Positions 28,501 through 40,904 of a DNA stretch of 60,000 bases are shown here, one piece after another. The notes beneath the pieces are model-generated. The model was not told the origin of the DNA and did no database searches. It saw only the letters and a program-made list of their open reading frames with translations. The position numbers and the translations under genes are program-made. This DNA is from Tubiluchus corallicola (Eukaryota > Priapulida > Priapulimorpha > Priapulimorphida > Tubiluchidae). How positions within the stretch are numbered: the first letter of the stretch is position 1; each line of letters begins with the position of its first letter. The stretch lies in contig JAQGDQ010000061.1 of assembly GCA_030141605.1 (NCBI GenBank), positions 609,685-669,684 of the forward strand. Reading direction: 5' to 3'.

Positions 28501-29352
28501 ATGTATGTACACTGTCATTCTGTGTGCATCGAAGACACACGACATAAAATTATACATAACACACATCAAATGTGTGGTTTGGTTATTCCCACCATTCAAT
28601 TATCTGTGAACACTCAGGCAGTGATTAACAAAGTTAGGCAGAAGTTAAAAATTGACTTTCTAAACTGCACATTGCCAGAGTTGTCATTTCACTCATCTAC
28701 ATTAGACGGGCAATTTTTCATGCTCACTGGGCTACTCGTTTGCTAAGATAAATTTGCCGGAGTTCTAGTTGTTCTTGCTTCTGCTGCCTAAGAAACTGAT
28801 GAATGAGGATGAAAAGGAGATATGAAGTCAAAAAACATGCAATTTATAAGTTTTTCGCTGACAAATACGAAAGAATGCAGTGAGGGTCAATCAAAGTCAG
28901 TTTTGGTTTATGTAAATTTTTGAAATTTCAACAGCTGGAATGTAATTTGATATGACTAGCAAAGTTAACTATGAATATGAGTAGACACAAACCTCCCCAT
29001 AGTTACTTGCAGGTATTGCTATTAATTAGGTCATAATTTGCTATCACTAAGTCCTAATTTATTATATTTTCAAATCTAAAATACCCTATGTACTGAAATG
29101 CAAGATTACCTCAACGATTCCATCATCATCGTCTTCATTTTGGTCATCCTCAGGAGCATAATGACCTTGCTTACCCGAAGCGTCATGACTGTCTATTGGC
29201 ACTTTCTCAAATTCATCGTCTTCATCATCAAAATCTTCAAACTCGGCAAAATCATTATCATCTACCTCAGCACCATGTTGGTTGGCATTGCACAATAACA
29301 GAAGTGAGCTTAGTATAAATAGTACTGATATCACAGTGTCTTTTCGTTTCAT
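19582..29352 (-). CDS. CCDC47: CCDC47/calumin, ER translocon-associated protein
   Basis: Eleven coding exons on the minus strand join in phase: 29352-29110, 27856-27743, 27362-27188, 26420-26236, 24792-24691, 24018-23908, 23334-23193, 22979-22870, 22358-22191, 20620-20564 and 19593-19582 (stop). The product is 472 aa; human CCDC47 is 483. It has a signal peptide (1-23), an acidic lumenal part with [10 protein letters not shown], one membrane helix near residues 133-149 ([17 protein letters not shown]), a conserved cytosolic globular part ([43 protein letters not shown]) and a long basic coiled-coil tail ending KQMKVRQ. The vertebrate protein is in the PAT complex of the multipass translocon with Asterix, beside Sec61, and was also described as the Ca2+-binding protein calumin. 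The last exon encodes only three residues and the stop. Some introns contain MITEs. No key block seems missing. Confidence 0.96.
21167..21694. mobile_element. pogo/Tigger-like MITE
   Basis: The ends are inverted repeats, CAGTGGACTCTCGTTATAAG on the left and its near complement on the right, each flanked by TA (21165-21166 and 21695-21696). CAGTGGA-type termini with a TA duplication are typical of the pogo/Tigger branch of Tc1/mariner. The motif GATTCTTATA recurs several times near both ends in both orientations. The 528-bp body has no transposase. It lies in the CCDC47 intron between 20621 and 22190 and, being non-coding, need not affect splicing. Confidence 0.8.
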
Positions 29353-29408
29353 TGTGAAGCATTACTCAAAATGTATACCTATAATGAAAAAAATGCTCAG
29401 TAAGAGTT

Positions 29409-29730
29409 ATGGCCAGTTTACACATAAGGCGGAAAACCGTGCAGTTTCCCGTTCAGTTTCCTGCTGTTAATTGCTCTACGTTATTTCAAATGATGCCGTT
29501 TATACATGATGTGGGAGACCGCGTCGACTGCGTGGTTTCCCATGCTGATTGCTCTCAGAGCATTTTTTTACAAAAACCTGTGATTTTCATGTTCACAACC
29601 AATCAGAAGAGAAGCTAGTATTATACAATAAAAGCTTAACTGAGTAAAAAGATGGTACAAGAAATAACTTTTACAAAAACAATTTTCTGTATATCTGTAT
29701 TGAGATTCTGTCTGTCTTCCTTCTATTTGT

Positions 29731-29773
<43 letters not shown>

Positions 29774-29804
29774 CCCCCCTCTCTCTCTCTCTCTTTCTCT
29801 CTCT

Positions 29805-29856
<52 letters not shown>

Positions 29857-30032
29857 ACTGTGACTTTGTCTATACAGTGCCAACATTTCATCCACAATGA
29901 ATGATGCCATTTCCAAAAGTGGGGTGGAAATTATATAAACAGATAAACTGCTCTAAAATTGAATGGCGAGTCGCATGGGAAAACCACCCGATTTTTCCTC
30001 AGGAGAAACTGCCGTATGTAAAAACAGGCCAT
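29409..30032. mobile_element. MITE with ~22-bp terminal inverted repeats
   Basis: The left end ATGGCCAGTTTACACATAAG is matched in inverted orientation by the sequence at 30011-30032, differing at only a few positions. A related GCAGTTTCCC motif is repeated just inside. The element is 624 bp, has no ORF of its own and carries a (CT)n tract. It starts 57 bp upstream of the CCDC47 start codon, so it may overlap that gene's promoter or 5' UTR. The target duplication is unclear, so the superfamily is left open. Confidence 0.55.
29732..29856. repeat. (CT)n microsatellite, interrupted
   Basis: An almost pure CT tract with short C runs, inside the MITE upstream of CCDC47. ORFs reading Ser-Leu or Arg-Glu through it on either strand are artefacts. 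Confidence 0.95.
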
Positions 30033-32020
30033 TAGGAAGTGATTCCGCTATTTTTATGACATCATAACAATAATACAAAGTAAATAAGTTGCTATATGCA
30101 ATTTTAATTAGTTAAATGAGAATTTTTGAGTTCTTACACTGAAAAAAAACTTTGAGAAATTCCTCAGTTATGGCATCTAAATTTACAGTTACCCATGACA
30201 CTGCTTACATTAAAGATGCTCTACCAAATATACTAAGAAAAAACTGTTGGACAGCCAAAGTTTTAAATACATGTGTCTGAGAATGATTGAGTATCATCGT
30301 TTTGTATGACAGTGTCATCCTCAATGCAAAAAATATTAAAAATGAAAGCTTGTAGTTGAATTCAATTAATAACACCCAAATCTTCAGCTTCAAAATTACA
30401 AGTCAAGTGAACTATGAGACTGAAAAAAATGAAAATATCTCTGGAGAGTTCACATATGGACTTCTCAAATCAAACTAGTTTTCCACATCAGGTCATCAGC
30501 AAGAACAGATCTATAAAGCCATTAATGTATGAAATAATGCACATACAGTACAAATATCACTTTTAATAGAAGTCATAAAATTCAAGTTAACAAAAACAGA
30601 TGTAACATTTCGCAAACTTTATAGAAAAACAGTAAGTGCATGTATCAGAATTCCCTACAGCCTTGTTGTATAGCAGTATTTGAAGAAAAAATAGTAAAAC
30701 AGAATTCAAAGAGAAACAACTGCGAAGTCATTATGCCCTTCATTTGCATCAAAGAGGATCATTACTTTGCACAAGACCTGTATTCCCCCCCCCCAAAGGA
30801 TATTTACTGTATTTACTGACAATTGTAGTACAAATGCTAAACCTCTGGGGCAAATTACAGACTTGTTAAAATAGTAAGAGCCAATTGTTACTTGTTTGCC
30901 ACAAACAATAAATTATATTTTCTTCAAATTAGTTATGCAGGCTTACAAGTATATTGCATAGTACTATGAAAAGCAGCTGTAAATAGACCTCAATGTGACT
31001 TCTAGCTCACTGTGGAAAAATGACTAATATACAACAACATCTCCCACACGGACATCTTACGTACAAAAAGATACTGCTTTATTAAGCATTTTGCTCATTC
31101 AAACATTTATAAGACTGCTAATTCTTCAGAAATGTAAAGTAAACTCATATTACATTTTATAAGCAAGCAAAAGCACATAAGAGATTTGCCCACAAAGACA
31201 GTTCTCATACAATTGATATATGAGCAATATGATTACACATTCAAGATGCTTAATCATATGCTTATCAAGGTTCTTGAATTCCATTATCAAGGTTCGAACC
31301 ACCCATTGACAAAACAGCAGCTTTACTGTTTTGATCACAAGTAATGCTAATTTCAGAATTATTTTGCTGGCTTTTCGTCATACGAAAACTGTTCTTGGCT
31401 AGCCAAGCACTGACCTAGCCTGCTTACCAAAATTCATAAACATGGAATACCACTTGTAGCTTTTGCCATCTTCAAGAGAAAGATAGCCATTCCATGTAAA
31501 CTGCATTACCAAGGTACTGTTTTCCCTAGTGTTTTCCCTCAAGATGCTTTCCCTGATACCTATCTAGATATTTTACGTGCAAGATGTACAAAATACGTAT
31601 CTGCAATGTCCTTATCACTAAGACCTAAAAACACGTTTGTTTCCGATTTGTAATCATTTTACATTATGGGTATGTATGAATTTTATTTTATTTTTTATAT
31701 TTTTGTGTGACGAGATATCCAGTTTGTACTAAATACAAAGCTTGAAACTGCTGTTATAAGAAATAATTTGACAAGTGCCATACGGGTAGAGCAAGCTTAG
31801 CGTCATCTATAGACACTTCGCACACACCCACACCTTACAAACATGAAGAACTTGAAAATGTCTTACCTAAAATAAACAGATCTGGTCAAATAGCACATAT
31901 CTGCAAGGATATAAACATAAACCTACTACAATATGAACACAAACCACAAATAAATGACTATCTGAATAAGCTATTTACAAATCCCTACACAACATTAATA
32001 ATTAATATATCCAACTAGCC

Positions 32021-34328
32021 TAGCGTTTCCATCGGGTACCCCGGTAACTACCCGCATTGTTTGCTACCCGAACCTGATAATTCTACCCGGTTCCAACATT
32101 GAATGAAAATGCACACATTACTGTTAACACGATATCCATTGTTTGAGACTTTAAAATTTAAATGGCATCTGCGGGGCATTTCTACAGTAGGTACGATAGT
32201 CTATTAGCAAACTATCAATTGCTGCATTGGCAGCGTGACAGACCAATAGTGCACCTGCAGTGAGATGACTGTCAGCAGCTCTAATAGCTGTTAGTTCAAG
32301 TGATTAGAATGATTTCAGCAAAAAAGCAATGTTTTGAGCGCGTTGAAGGGATGCGGTGAACTCTTAAAATACTGTGGTAGTAGTATGTCGTCATTATTAA
32401 AACATTTGAAAGGCAAACGTCCTGGTACAGATACTACTGGTCAAAGAAAAGTTATTCTAAGCAGCCCAGGATCAAGGATGCTTTCAATTCAAAACGGAAA
32501 GATAGTAGTCCTTGTTTTAGAGAAAGAAGAAAAGAAGTGACAGACTTGCTCTGCAATATTATAATTGAAGACTTAAGACCATTATCAATGCTTAAAAGTT
32601 CTATCCGTCAGTTCCTAAACAATGTGGAAATTAATTTTCCTATTCCAAGCCAAGCAGAAATTCACAACAACATCATTAAACTATATGATGTACGCCGACA
32701 AAACGTGTCAGCAAATGCGACTAGGTGTCTGCCATGACAAAGCTAGGTTCTTACAGTATCCCATGCTTTGCTCATTCTATTCAGCTAGCTATTAATGCCG
32801 GCCTGACAGTGAGAACTGTGTCCAATATGTTTGCAAATACAAGTTCCATAGCTGGCTCTTTTCGCAAGTCAAATCCTACTACATAGATAATCTTTTGCTG
32901 CATAGATTGGTTCAGTTAAAAGATTCAATAGCGGAAGTGATGGCAGATCTCGCTCTTGGCAAAGATTTTTGTCGTTATCCAACCAAAAATTTATGCGCTG
33001 ACGAATGGTATTCAGCTGAAGAATAACATTTGTTTTATTTTGGAAATTTTTTTTAAAAAATATTGCTTTTCGTTACTTAGCACATTGTCAGTTTATGTTG
33101 AAAACAACTTCTGTTTTGGCACAATGCCACCCTATGCTCAAACACCGAGTTTCATTTGTAAATTATTACTCATTATCTGAACTACTACATAAATGTGCTT
33201 GCAAAGACGTCCATAAGTCGGCAATTAAGCTCTTTTAGTTATTCACATAATTATCCTGAATCTCCATTTCATGATGATCATTTTGATACCAAGCTTATCG
33301 CTCTACGTTATTTCTGAGTTGAAATAATCCACATTGAAGTTGAAGTGCAGGCTACACAATGAAAAACATATCATTAAGAAAACTGCTGTTGAAGTTGGCC
33401 ATTACGCATTTCTACAAAACACTTAGCAACTGCACAAAAATTTGTTGTTACAGACTTTGCGAGACAACGCTGAAGTTATGTTTAAATCCAGTATATGGCT
33501 CTTCCTGTCGAAGAGTAACAGAAAAAACCCAAAGCAAAATGGCTGCTTCTACGAGCTACTATCGGGAGTTTGAAGTACACGTTTTTTATAATTGCAGTAT
33601 TAGTCTCTAGCCAGAAAAGTAGGTACGGTGTTATAAAATTGGATTTTTAGTATTTTTTTAACATTTTTTTTGATAAAATGATGCTAGAATACAAAACTCC
33701 AGTACATTTAGCATTTGTTTTCATAAAAAACAAAAAATTGACATTTGACCAAATTTTTGGTGCTGTCTACTTTGAAGCACGGTAACATAGTTTTAACTAT
33801 GCCGACTTATGGATGGTTTTGATTTGCACACATCACTTTTGCCATAAGAAATACACGCAAAACAACTATGATTTCTTTACTAAGAGACTAGCTATCTAAA
33901 TGAAATTATTTATTAACTTTAAAAGACTATCTCAGGCCACTAATAAAGATGTGAATAAACAGCTTCTTAAGTTTAACAACACACAAAAAATGGCAATATA
34001 CATAATTGTAAATCCCTTAATCCCTACGCTGTATTAATTTGGTAACTAGGTTGACACACTGACTCATTGATAATGCGGGCAATGTGAATGTAAGTAATTA
34101 AAAGTCTGACACACAAAAAGGGAAAAATGTTAACTATCGTGACTCATAGGTCGTGTCAAGACAATACTGCCGTTAGGTGAAACACACAAGTGGTTGTTTC
34201 TAGGTACGAACAAAAGTGATTTTAATTTCTTTACAGCAACTAAATCTTATTAACAACCGGGTACCCGACGGGTATAAGGAAAAGAGTACCCGAGTCTAAC
34301 TTTTGCTATGCTACCAGTGCAAACACTA
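32021..34328 (+). mobile_element. hAT DNA transposon, complete ends
   Basis: The ends are imperfect terminal inverted repeats beginning TAGCGTTTCCATCGGGTA (left) and, on the other strand, TAGTGTTTGCACTGGTA (right). They are flanked by 8-bp direct repeats AACTAGCC (32013-32020) and AACTAGAC (34329-34336), the hAT target-duplication length. TACCCG motifs are repeated just inside both ends, as expected for transposase binding sites. The 2308-bp element encodes a broken transposase on the plus strand. Confidence 0.88.
32300..33190 (+). pseudogene. hAT (ZBED-like) transposase, broken
   Basis: Reading across several frames gives the hAT order: the end of a BED zinc finger (SSLLKHLKGKRP, with Arg in place of the usual last His), then TDLLCNIIIEDLRPLS, then CFAHSIQLAINAGL, then RLVQLKDSIAEVMADL followed by LCADEWYSAEE. 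These match the BED finger, the N-terminal hAT block, the C-x-AH-x-L-x-L block and the segment after the catalytic core of ZBED-type transposases. Frame changes near 32540, 32730 and 32880, the missing RWNST-type stretch and the missing C-terminal dimerisation domain show that it is inactive. Confidence 0.8.
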
Positions 34329-34477
34329 AACTAGACTCACTTATTGTTCAAAAACACATCTTTACATGAAAGTCTGCAGAAAGGGTGCACATCTGGCTGC
34401 CGTTGATTTAGATAAATTTATAAAATTTATCTCTTGTAATACACGAATATTATAATTTTTATATCAAGTACCTAAGT

Positions 34478-34505
34478 GAATAAAAATGTCTATTTCTATG
34501 TCTAA
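34478..34505 (+). repeat. Retroelement 3' tail (AATAAA plus GTCTAT-like)
   Basis: GAATAAAAATGTCTATTTCT followed by ATGTCTA is a polyadenylation signal with a short tandem tail, matching the inverted copy at 963-1020. Confidence 0.35.
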
Positions 34506-36520
34506 GCAAAGTAAGTTATTAGTCGTTAGAGAAAAGGTAGCGAAGGGATGGCCGTAAAGCAAGATTGACAAAAAACAAGCCCAGATTAAGTTGTGCCTCA
34601 TAAAAAAATTGTATTTTCATCTTCATTATTTTGGCACTGCATACATGAATTGATGCAGTCTTGTGTCTTCCACGTTATGACATTTGTGGATGAACAGAAT
34701 TATTGTTAAAGTAAAAGAAGCAAAACGGAACCGACAAAAAGGAGGCAAGCGCATGTAGCATAAAGCAGTGACATCAATTACCTATTACTCGCACTGGCTT
34801 ATAGATTGAGTTATTCTGACTTCTGACATAAAATTAACTTCGTCGTTCCTTTCGTTGATGACTCCCAGTTATTAATAATGCGGGAAACCTTTCGCTGCAT
34901 TTACGTGCAACTTGGCTCTAAAAAGCTTTACGGTGACTAACCAGGGGGACTCAGTGGAAAGACATATAAGTTCAGTAATTAGTATACCTTCGTAAATTAA
35001 TGTATTATTAAACAGTGACATGATATAGCTTATTATGACCAATGTGAAAATATTGGCGAACGTCAGTAAGCAGCTTGTTTTTACAGGCTAACAACATCTC
35101 TAAATATAGTTATTACTATTAGTTGGATTAGGTGTAATTCTTATTCAGCAATAAGAAATTTAATTATGTATAACGGATAAAAAGAAAGCTAATGATATGA
35201 CGCATAGCAGGAGCAAATCTTGAGTGCCCTCTAGCTTTTTTTGTTGATGAACCTCCCTGTAAACATTGCCTTATGGGTCAGGTCTGGGCCATTCTGGGCT
35301 TTATGGCATGGGATTGGTCGAGTACAGGCAAGCCAAAACGGGTAATCGGGCTAGTAACTTGCTTGTACTGCGCCAGAACCGTTAGCACACTGACATGTTT
35401 TTGGCCTAGAACATTGGGCAATAAATGCTCATTATTTGTTTATGCAACTATAGTGAATAAAACTAATATTCAGTTAACTGCAGTAACAGTTAATGAAGTC
35501 CTGGTCTTATTCACTGCTGCTCCGTAAACACATGAGCATATATAAACTCAAATGTTCATTATGTAGCCATGGAATTACAGCACTGAGAACAATGCCAGAA
35601 TTGAAAACAATTACTATACTGGCTCAATAATAATGCTGGCTTAATTAGGTTGCCTGAATTAAACATTAATACAGCTAATTCTGGCACAGTAATACAGTTT
35701 CAGTTTCAGGTATAGTACTGATGGCAAAAAAAGTCAAAACATGTATGTGCATGGGTTAATGAGCTAGGCTAATTCCTGCAGACAAGCTATACAAATCAGC
35801 AATGAAAGTATAATAAATTTATTAAACAAAATTTCTCAAAAAGTAAAAATTAATAAAAATCTTATAATCAGCCTTCAGTATACTTAAATATTGAGCCATG
35901 TTGTTATAATTACAATAGATACCTATATGGAAGTTCCTTTCAATGTAAAATTGATCTAAGTTTGTCGCATACGTGTATTTTTTGGCTGACCAGTTATTAC
36001 AAAAATTCACATCGAATCTTAAAAATCTGTCTTCCATTTATCCATTTGCATCTCAAGACAAAATGTTTACTCGTAGAATTCTTTTGTATAAACTCTCAAT
36101 TTAGCATTACTCCGAAGAAAGTTAATGCTGAAACACTGAAACGCAATAAATTAATAAATAGCTAAACGCACTTTCATAAAAGATATTGAAAACAAAGGGT
36201 ACAGTTTTTAGTGCTGCTAGATTGGGAAGCACAATTCTCGAATTATTCAGTTTAGCAAGAAGATGCTTTTATAGATTTCTTTCATCCTCTGTATTTATCA
36301 AGCCAATTTCCAAGGCACATTTTTATTAATTTGGCGATATCTACCTCATCACTCTGAACATCTATTGCTCCGGTAAGTATAGAAAAAAATGAACACAGTT
36401 AGTTATGACTATTTTTTTTATCATAGCATGTAGTTTCGCTTAAACCATCTAAACAGCAAGTGAAGATGATTAGTAAGGGCATAGAGAGACAGAGATTGAG
36501 AGAAACAGAAAGAAAGACAG

Positions 36521-36673
<153 letters not shown>

Positions 36674-36939
36674 AAGTGTAAAATGAATTAGAGAATAGAA
36701 GTAAAAATTAAAAGGAGAAAAAATGGAAAAACAAAGTAGCATTTGTGCATACATAAATAATCCATGCATGATTTGACTCCTAATTACGCCCAAGTAATTA
36801 ATATATAATATAAACGTATGATTTGCGGTTTTAATTATACGTGTGCTTCAGTATATTCAATATTTTACCTTTTCACATCGTGCTTTTAAATAAGTGAGTT
36901 TACTATACTTATTACTGAAAAAAAAGAAAATATAATTGG

Positions 36940-36968
36940 CAAGAATATGTATCTTTAACATATTCTTG
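36940..36968. repeat. Perfect 11-bp stem hairpin
   Basis: CAAGAATATGT and its exact complement are separated by a 7-base loop. It has no U run or partner gene that would make it a known signal, and may be a small MITE relic or chance. Confidence 0.5.
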
Positions 36969-37668
36969 AGTCAGATTAACATAATTATATCTCATGGAAA
37001 AAAAACGTCAATATAGTAAATACATTATTCACGCTTGCAAAGCAACTGTAGCATCTCCCGGTAACTCTTGTTAACTCTTGGGAAGCAAATGACTTTCTCT
37101 CAGTGCGCTGTGATTGTACATCAGGTGTTGTCAAGTTAAGTGGGTCGGTGGCGGACTGCGTCTAAAATTTCTACCGGGGAAAAATTGTAAAAGGGCCCAG
37201 TCAAAAAAAAGACTGCACATTGTTCTAGCGGGAGTTTTCTATTTTGTTCTGGTAGGTGAGCTACGTGGTAATTATCCTAAATTCCTACTGTGTGCAGTAA
37301 GTGCGCATACCACATTAACAACAACAACAACAACAAATAAAATAAAATAAAGATATTATTCCTCGTTTTTGCAATACATAATTTCATTGCTGTCGAATAA
37401 TTTGTAACGCGCTTCTCTTAAACCAAAACAAAATTTAAAATATTATCCTTAAAAATGAAAAAAAAGCTTCATTAAACAAGGAACTGAGGATATCTACCAA
37501 AGGAAACTACATCATCAAAGAAGCCTTATTTAAACCTTCCCCGAATTTAGACAATTTTTTCTTTTTGTTAGTTTTTACTTTTTTCGGTTATTTTTAAAGT
37601 CCGTCACTTTGGGGCCCACCAAGAAATTTACCGGTATCTCTTTGCCAATGTACATTGTATGTATGTAT

Positions 37669-37702
37669 TCAAATAAAACTGAATTGAAATGAATTGAATT
37701 GA
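37669..37702 (+). repeat. Retroelement 3' tail, AATAAA plus (TTGAA)n
   Basis: CAAATAAAACTGAATTGAAA continues with further TTGAA units before unrelated sequence. A second, cleaner copy is at 52417-52438. This suggests one non-LTR or SINE family with a TTGAA tail. Confidence 0.5.
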
Positions 37703-37916
37703 TGGGTCACTCCACCCTATTCAGCATGGCAAAACCAATTAAGGGAACAAAAGCTGGTTACCCCTTGCTTGCTTGGTGATTTAAAATAGCCCAACTGAAT
37801 AACTGTACAGCTTGTACTGGGCATGTCTAACAATCAGTCTGTGATTATATCTTTGATATTTATAATAAATAATTATGCCATGTTTGTGCAGTAAGAGAGC
37901 AAAAAATTTTTAGTAA

Positions 37917-38275
37917 TGAATATGATGATGACGATGATAATGATGTATGATGACGGTGGCGGTGATGGTGATGACGACGATGATGATGATGATGGCGGTG
38001 GTGATAGCGATAATGGGGATTATGAAGATGATATATGATAATGATGATGATCTGTGACGAGGATGATTATAACGACAGCGATGATGATGGTGGTGGTCGT
38101 TACATATGGTGCTGGCAGCATTGATGGTTATGGCAGCAGTGATGGTGGTGGTCGTGGTGTTGGTATATATGGTGGTGGCAGCAGTGATGGTTATGGCAGC
38201 AATGATGTTTGTGATGGCGATAATGATGACATGTGATTTTGATGTATGATGATGATAATGATCATGATGATGAAT
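37917..38275. repeat. Degenerate GAT/GGT trinucleotide tract
   Basis: About 360 bp of GAT-, GGT- and GCG-type triplets with a Gly-rich central part (GTGGTGGCAGCAGTGATGG and variants). It gives long low-complexity ORFs on both strands, which I do not take as genes. Confidence 0.85.
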
Positions 38276-38572
38276 ACTTAAACAATATAAATAAATTAAA
38301 TAAATCACAACAGCACTAAATTTTATTTTAACTAAAACAACTGACATAAATTTAAAATTTAATCAATAAGCAGTCATGATTTCATATAGGTTTATTTATG
38401 TAATTTGGAAAGAAAGTTTTTTTCATTTTAAGATACTAACATTTTAATTTTAGTATTCTTGGGACTATAAGTACTTGATAATAACCAACACCATAATTAT
38501 CAGTAATTGGTGTTTAACGTTGGTTCAAATAACTTGACGTGTCTGCTGACATATCGTGTTTGATTATGCACG

Positions 38573-38980
38573 CTATAATACTCCTGTACAATTTAAAACT
38601 GTTTTTTGCCATAACGAATCCGTTAATGGCGCGATTCTTGTTAGCCAGTTCCGGCCCACTCGTTCGCCTTGTCCCGTACGGGCAGTCATGCAGGCACGGC
38701 CGCAACTGCGCCACTCCTGCGCCATGTTAACTATATTACTTGGGCCAGCAATGTTAACTATATTATTTGGGCCAGCAATGTTAACTATATTACTTGGACC
38801 AGCAATGTTAACTATATTACTTGGACCAGCAATGTTAACTATATTACTTGGACCAGCAATGTTAACTATATTATTCCTAGGAAGTGGCATGCCATCACTA
38901 GCACTCTCAAGTTTTGCCTTTATGTCAGCATTGTCAGAATGAGCCGTAATAAAGCCAAAACTGGCCCGTAATGTCAATAT
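38573..38980 (-). other. In-frame extension after the GPCR stop codon
   Basis: The GPCR ends with CAG TAA at 38986-38981. In the same frame the next 136 codons down to 38573 (last one a stop) are open. They read LTLRASFGFITAHSDN, then KAKLESASDG, MPLPRNN, the NIVNIAGPS repeats and a basic stretch. It could be a translational readthrough tail, a former C-terminus cut off by a recent stop mutation, or a chance frame helped by the 27-bp repeat. Confidence 0.35.
38724..38881. repeat. 27-bp minisatellite, ~5.8 copies
   Basis: The unit starts ATGTTAACTATATTACTTGG and ends GCCAGCA or ACCAGCA; five full copies at 38724-38858 are followed by a partial one. Copies differ at only a few sites. Because 27 is a multiple of three, every strand and frame is kept open; on the minus strand it encodes NIVNIAGPS repeats in the frame that follows the GPCR stop codon. 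Confidence 0.95.
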
Positions 38981-40861
38981 TTACTGGGCTATACTTAACA
39001 CTTGATTTGTCCTGCCTACGCTACCACTTGTTACAGTCGACAATTCTTGCTGACGTGGAATCTTCCTCCTTAACACGTAAGCGAAACCTTTGCGAAAGTG
39101 ACTGTTGGTCAATCCATAAATAATGGGGTTGACAGCCGAGTTCAGGTGACATAGGAAAATGGCTGTCGTGAAGAATCCCGTCGACCACTCATCATAAGGA
39201 TCAAATAGGAGCGAGATGAAGAATGGTCCCCAAGAGCAGACGAAAAACAACGTCACTATAAAAAGACTTTTCGCCATTTCCGTTGCTGCTTTCTTCTCAT
39301 CCCTTTCTGCCCGCTTAAGCGCATGCTGAACCTAAAAATGAAAAAGAATTTCGTTCACTTGTTGCAAATGCTTATAATTATACTACACAAAGACTCTTTA
39401 ATAATTCTGCAGTATGATTAAGTGTCAAAAACTGGACGACGGAGAAAGTCGAATTGAACAGCATTGAAATTGAATTGTAATTGATACTATTTTGAACAGG
39501 AACTTATTGATGTTCAAAACTGTTTGCCAGTGAATTTGAATGAATTAGACAATAAAAGTTACTGACACGAGAGTTTGGTAAACACCAAGTAAACTCCAGA
39601 TGCATAGCAAAAGTAACTGGAGTACTGAACTACACTGTAGGTATGTTTTTAGAAAAATGTACACAGTTCAGTAGCAAGCAATTAAATATTCCCTTATTTA
39701 GTATGAAACTGTTTTGAACTGTTAAATATAACACAGACAAATATTGCTATTATATTTTAGTTATTTTCAATAATCTCTCTATTGGCAACATAGTAGTATT
39801 TCAATGTGCACGTTTTTCTAGATAACTTATTTGTATGTACTGTTTTAAAAGTATAACGTTACTAACTAAATACTTCAAAAAATATGCTGACGAAACAGTC
39901 TGCAGTTGTCAAAATGCTCTGTCAGCAATTATTACGTTATCCTCAGGGTGTCTAGCAAACTTCTTTACGTGTTTGTTTAAACCTCACAACAAATTTGAAA
40001 GCTCTAAAAGCTCTCTGATATGTAATAGGAGTTGTATTGCATGGTGTCATTTCACAAAAAACTGCTTTTAGCACACGAATCCTAACAACAGCCAGAAATG
40101 GACAAACAACGACCAAATGAAGTTATCGAATTGTAAGAAAAATAACATTCATAAAACCTAAAAGTGTAAGTCTCGTTTTTCAACTCCAGATCTCGGTATG
40201 GCAAGAGCCGCTTGTCTGTTTCATTCAGCCATTCACATGCGATTCAAGATTTTATTTCTGTGTTAAAATAAACTCTAAATGAGCTTACGTCATACTTGCA
40301 AGTAGCGATACGACACGTTTCCCCTGTGGCACAGTAGCTGTAGTTCAAAAGGAAGCTGTTGTTAACTGTTACCAATTTCGTTAACTGTTTCAAAATATTC
40401 TCACTTTGAGCGTTCTGACAGTCTCCTTGAACATTTAGCATTTTGGTGACAATTTGTTGTTTTCTTTGGCCCACGAAACGCACGCGTAATTTGTATGATA
40501 ATCATATGATTTGTTACATAAAACTGTACGGCAGTTTCTAAACCATTGATGCAGTCTTGTTATTTACCAATATCTTTGCTTGAGTACTTTTTTATTAACA
40601 GGTATAGAGCTGCTAATAATGTCTGCATTTTGTAGGTCCAGGTCACTTTCCAAATACAGGGCGCGAAGTTCCATGCTTTTATACCAAAATGAACGAGAAT
40701 TGCATACTACCCTATAAGGCTGTCAGTTGACGGATTCAGAAGTGCTTACAGCGAAACGCCGTTTATTTTGAGTTGAATCCATGGCTAGTGAAGGTAGTGA
40801 AGGTAGTGAGGTAGTGAAGACAAAACTCGATATTGTGATACTTCTGATAATTGTCTGTCTA

Positions 40862-40904
<43 letters not shown>

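Noticed and set aside
28408-28746. 112-codon plus ORF antisense in CCDC47 intron 1
   Set aside because: No motif or homologue recognised and no splice signals of note; a chance frame is the simplest reading.
37910-38347. 145-codon His/Ile/Thr-rich minus ORF
   Set aside because: It follows the GAT-type trinucleotide tract; low complexity explains the open frame.
38724-38881. CRISPR array
   Set aside because: The units are contiguous without unique spacers, and the window is eukaryotic; it is a minisatellite.
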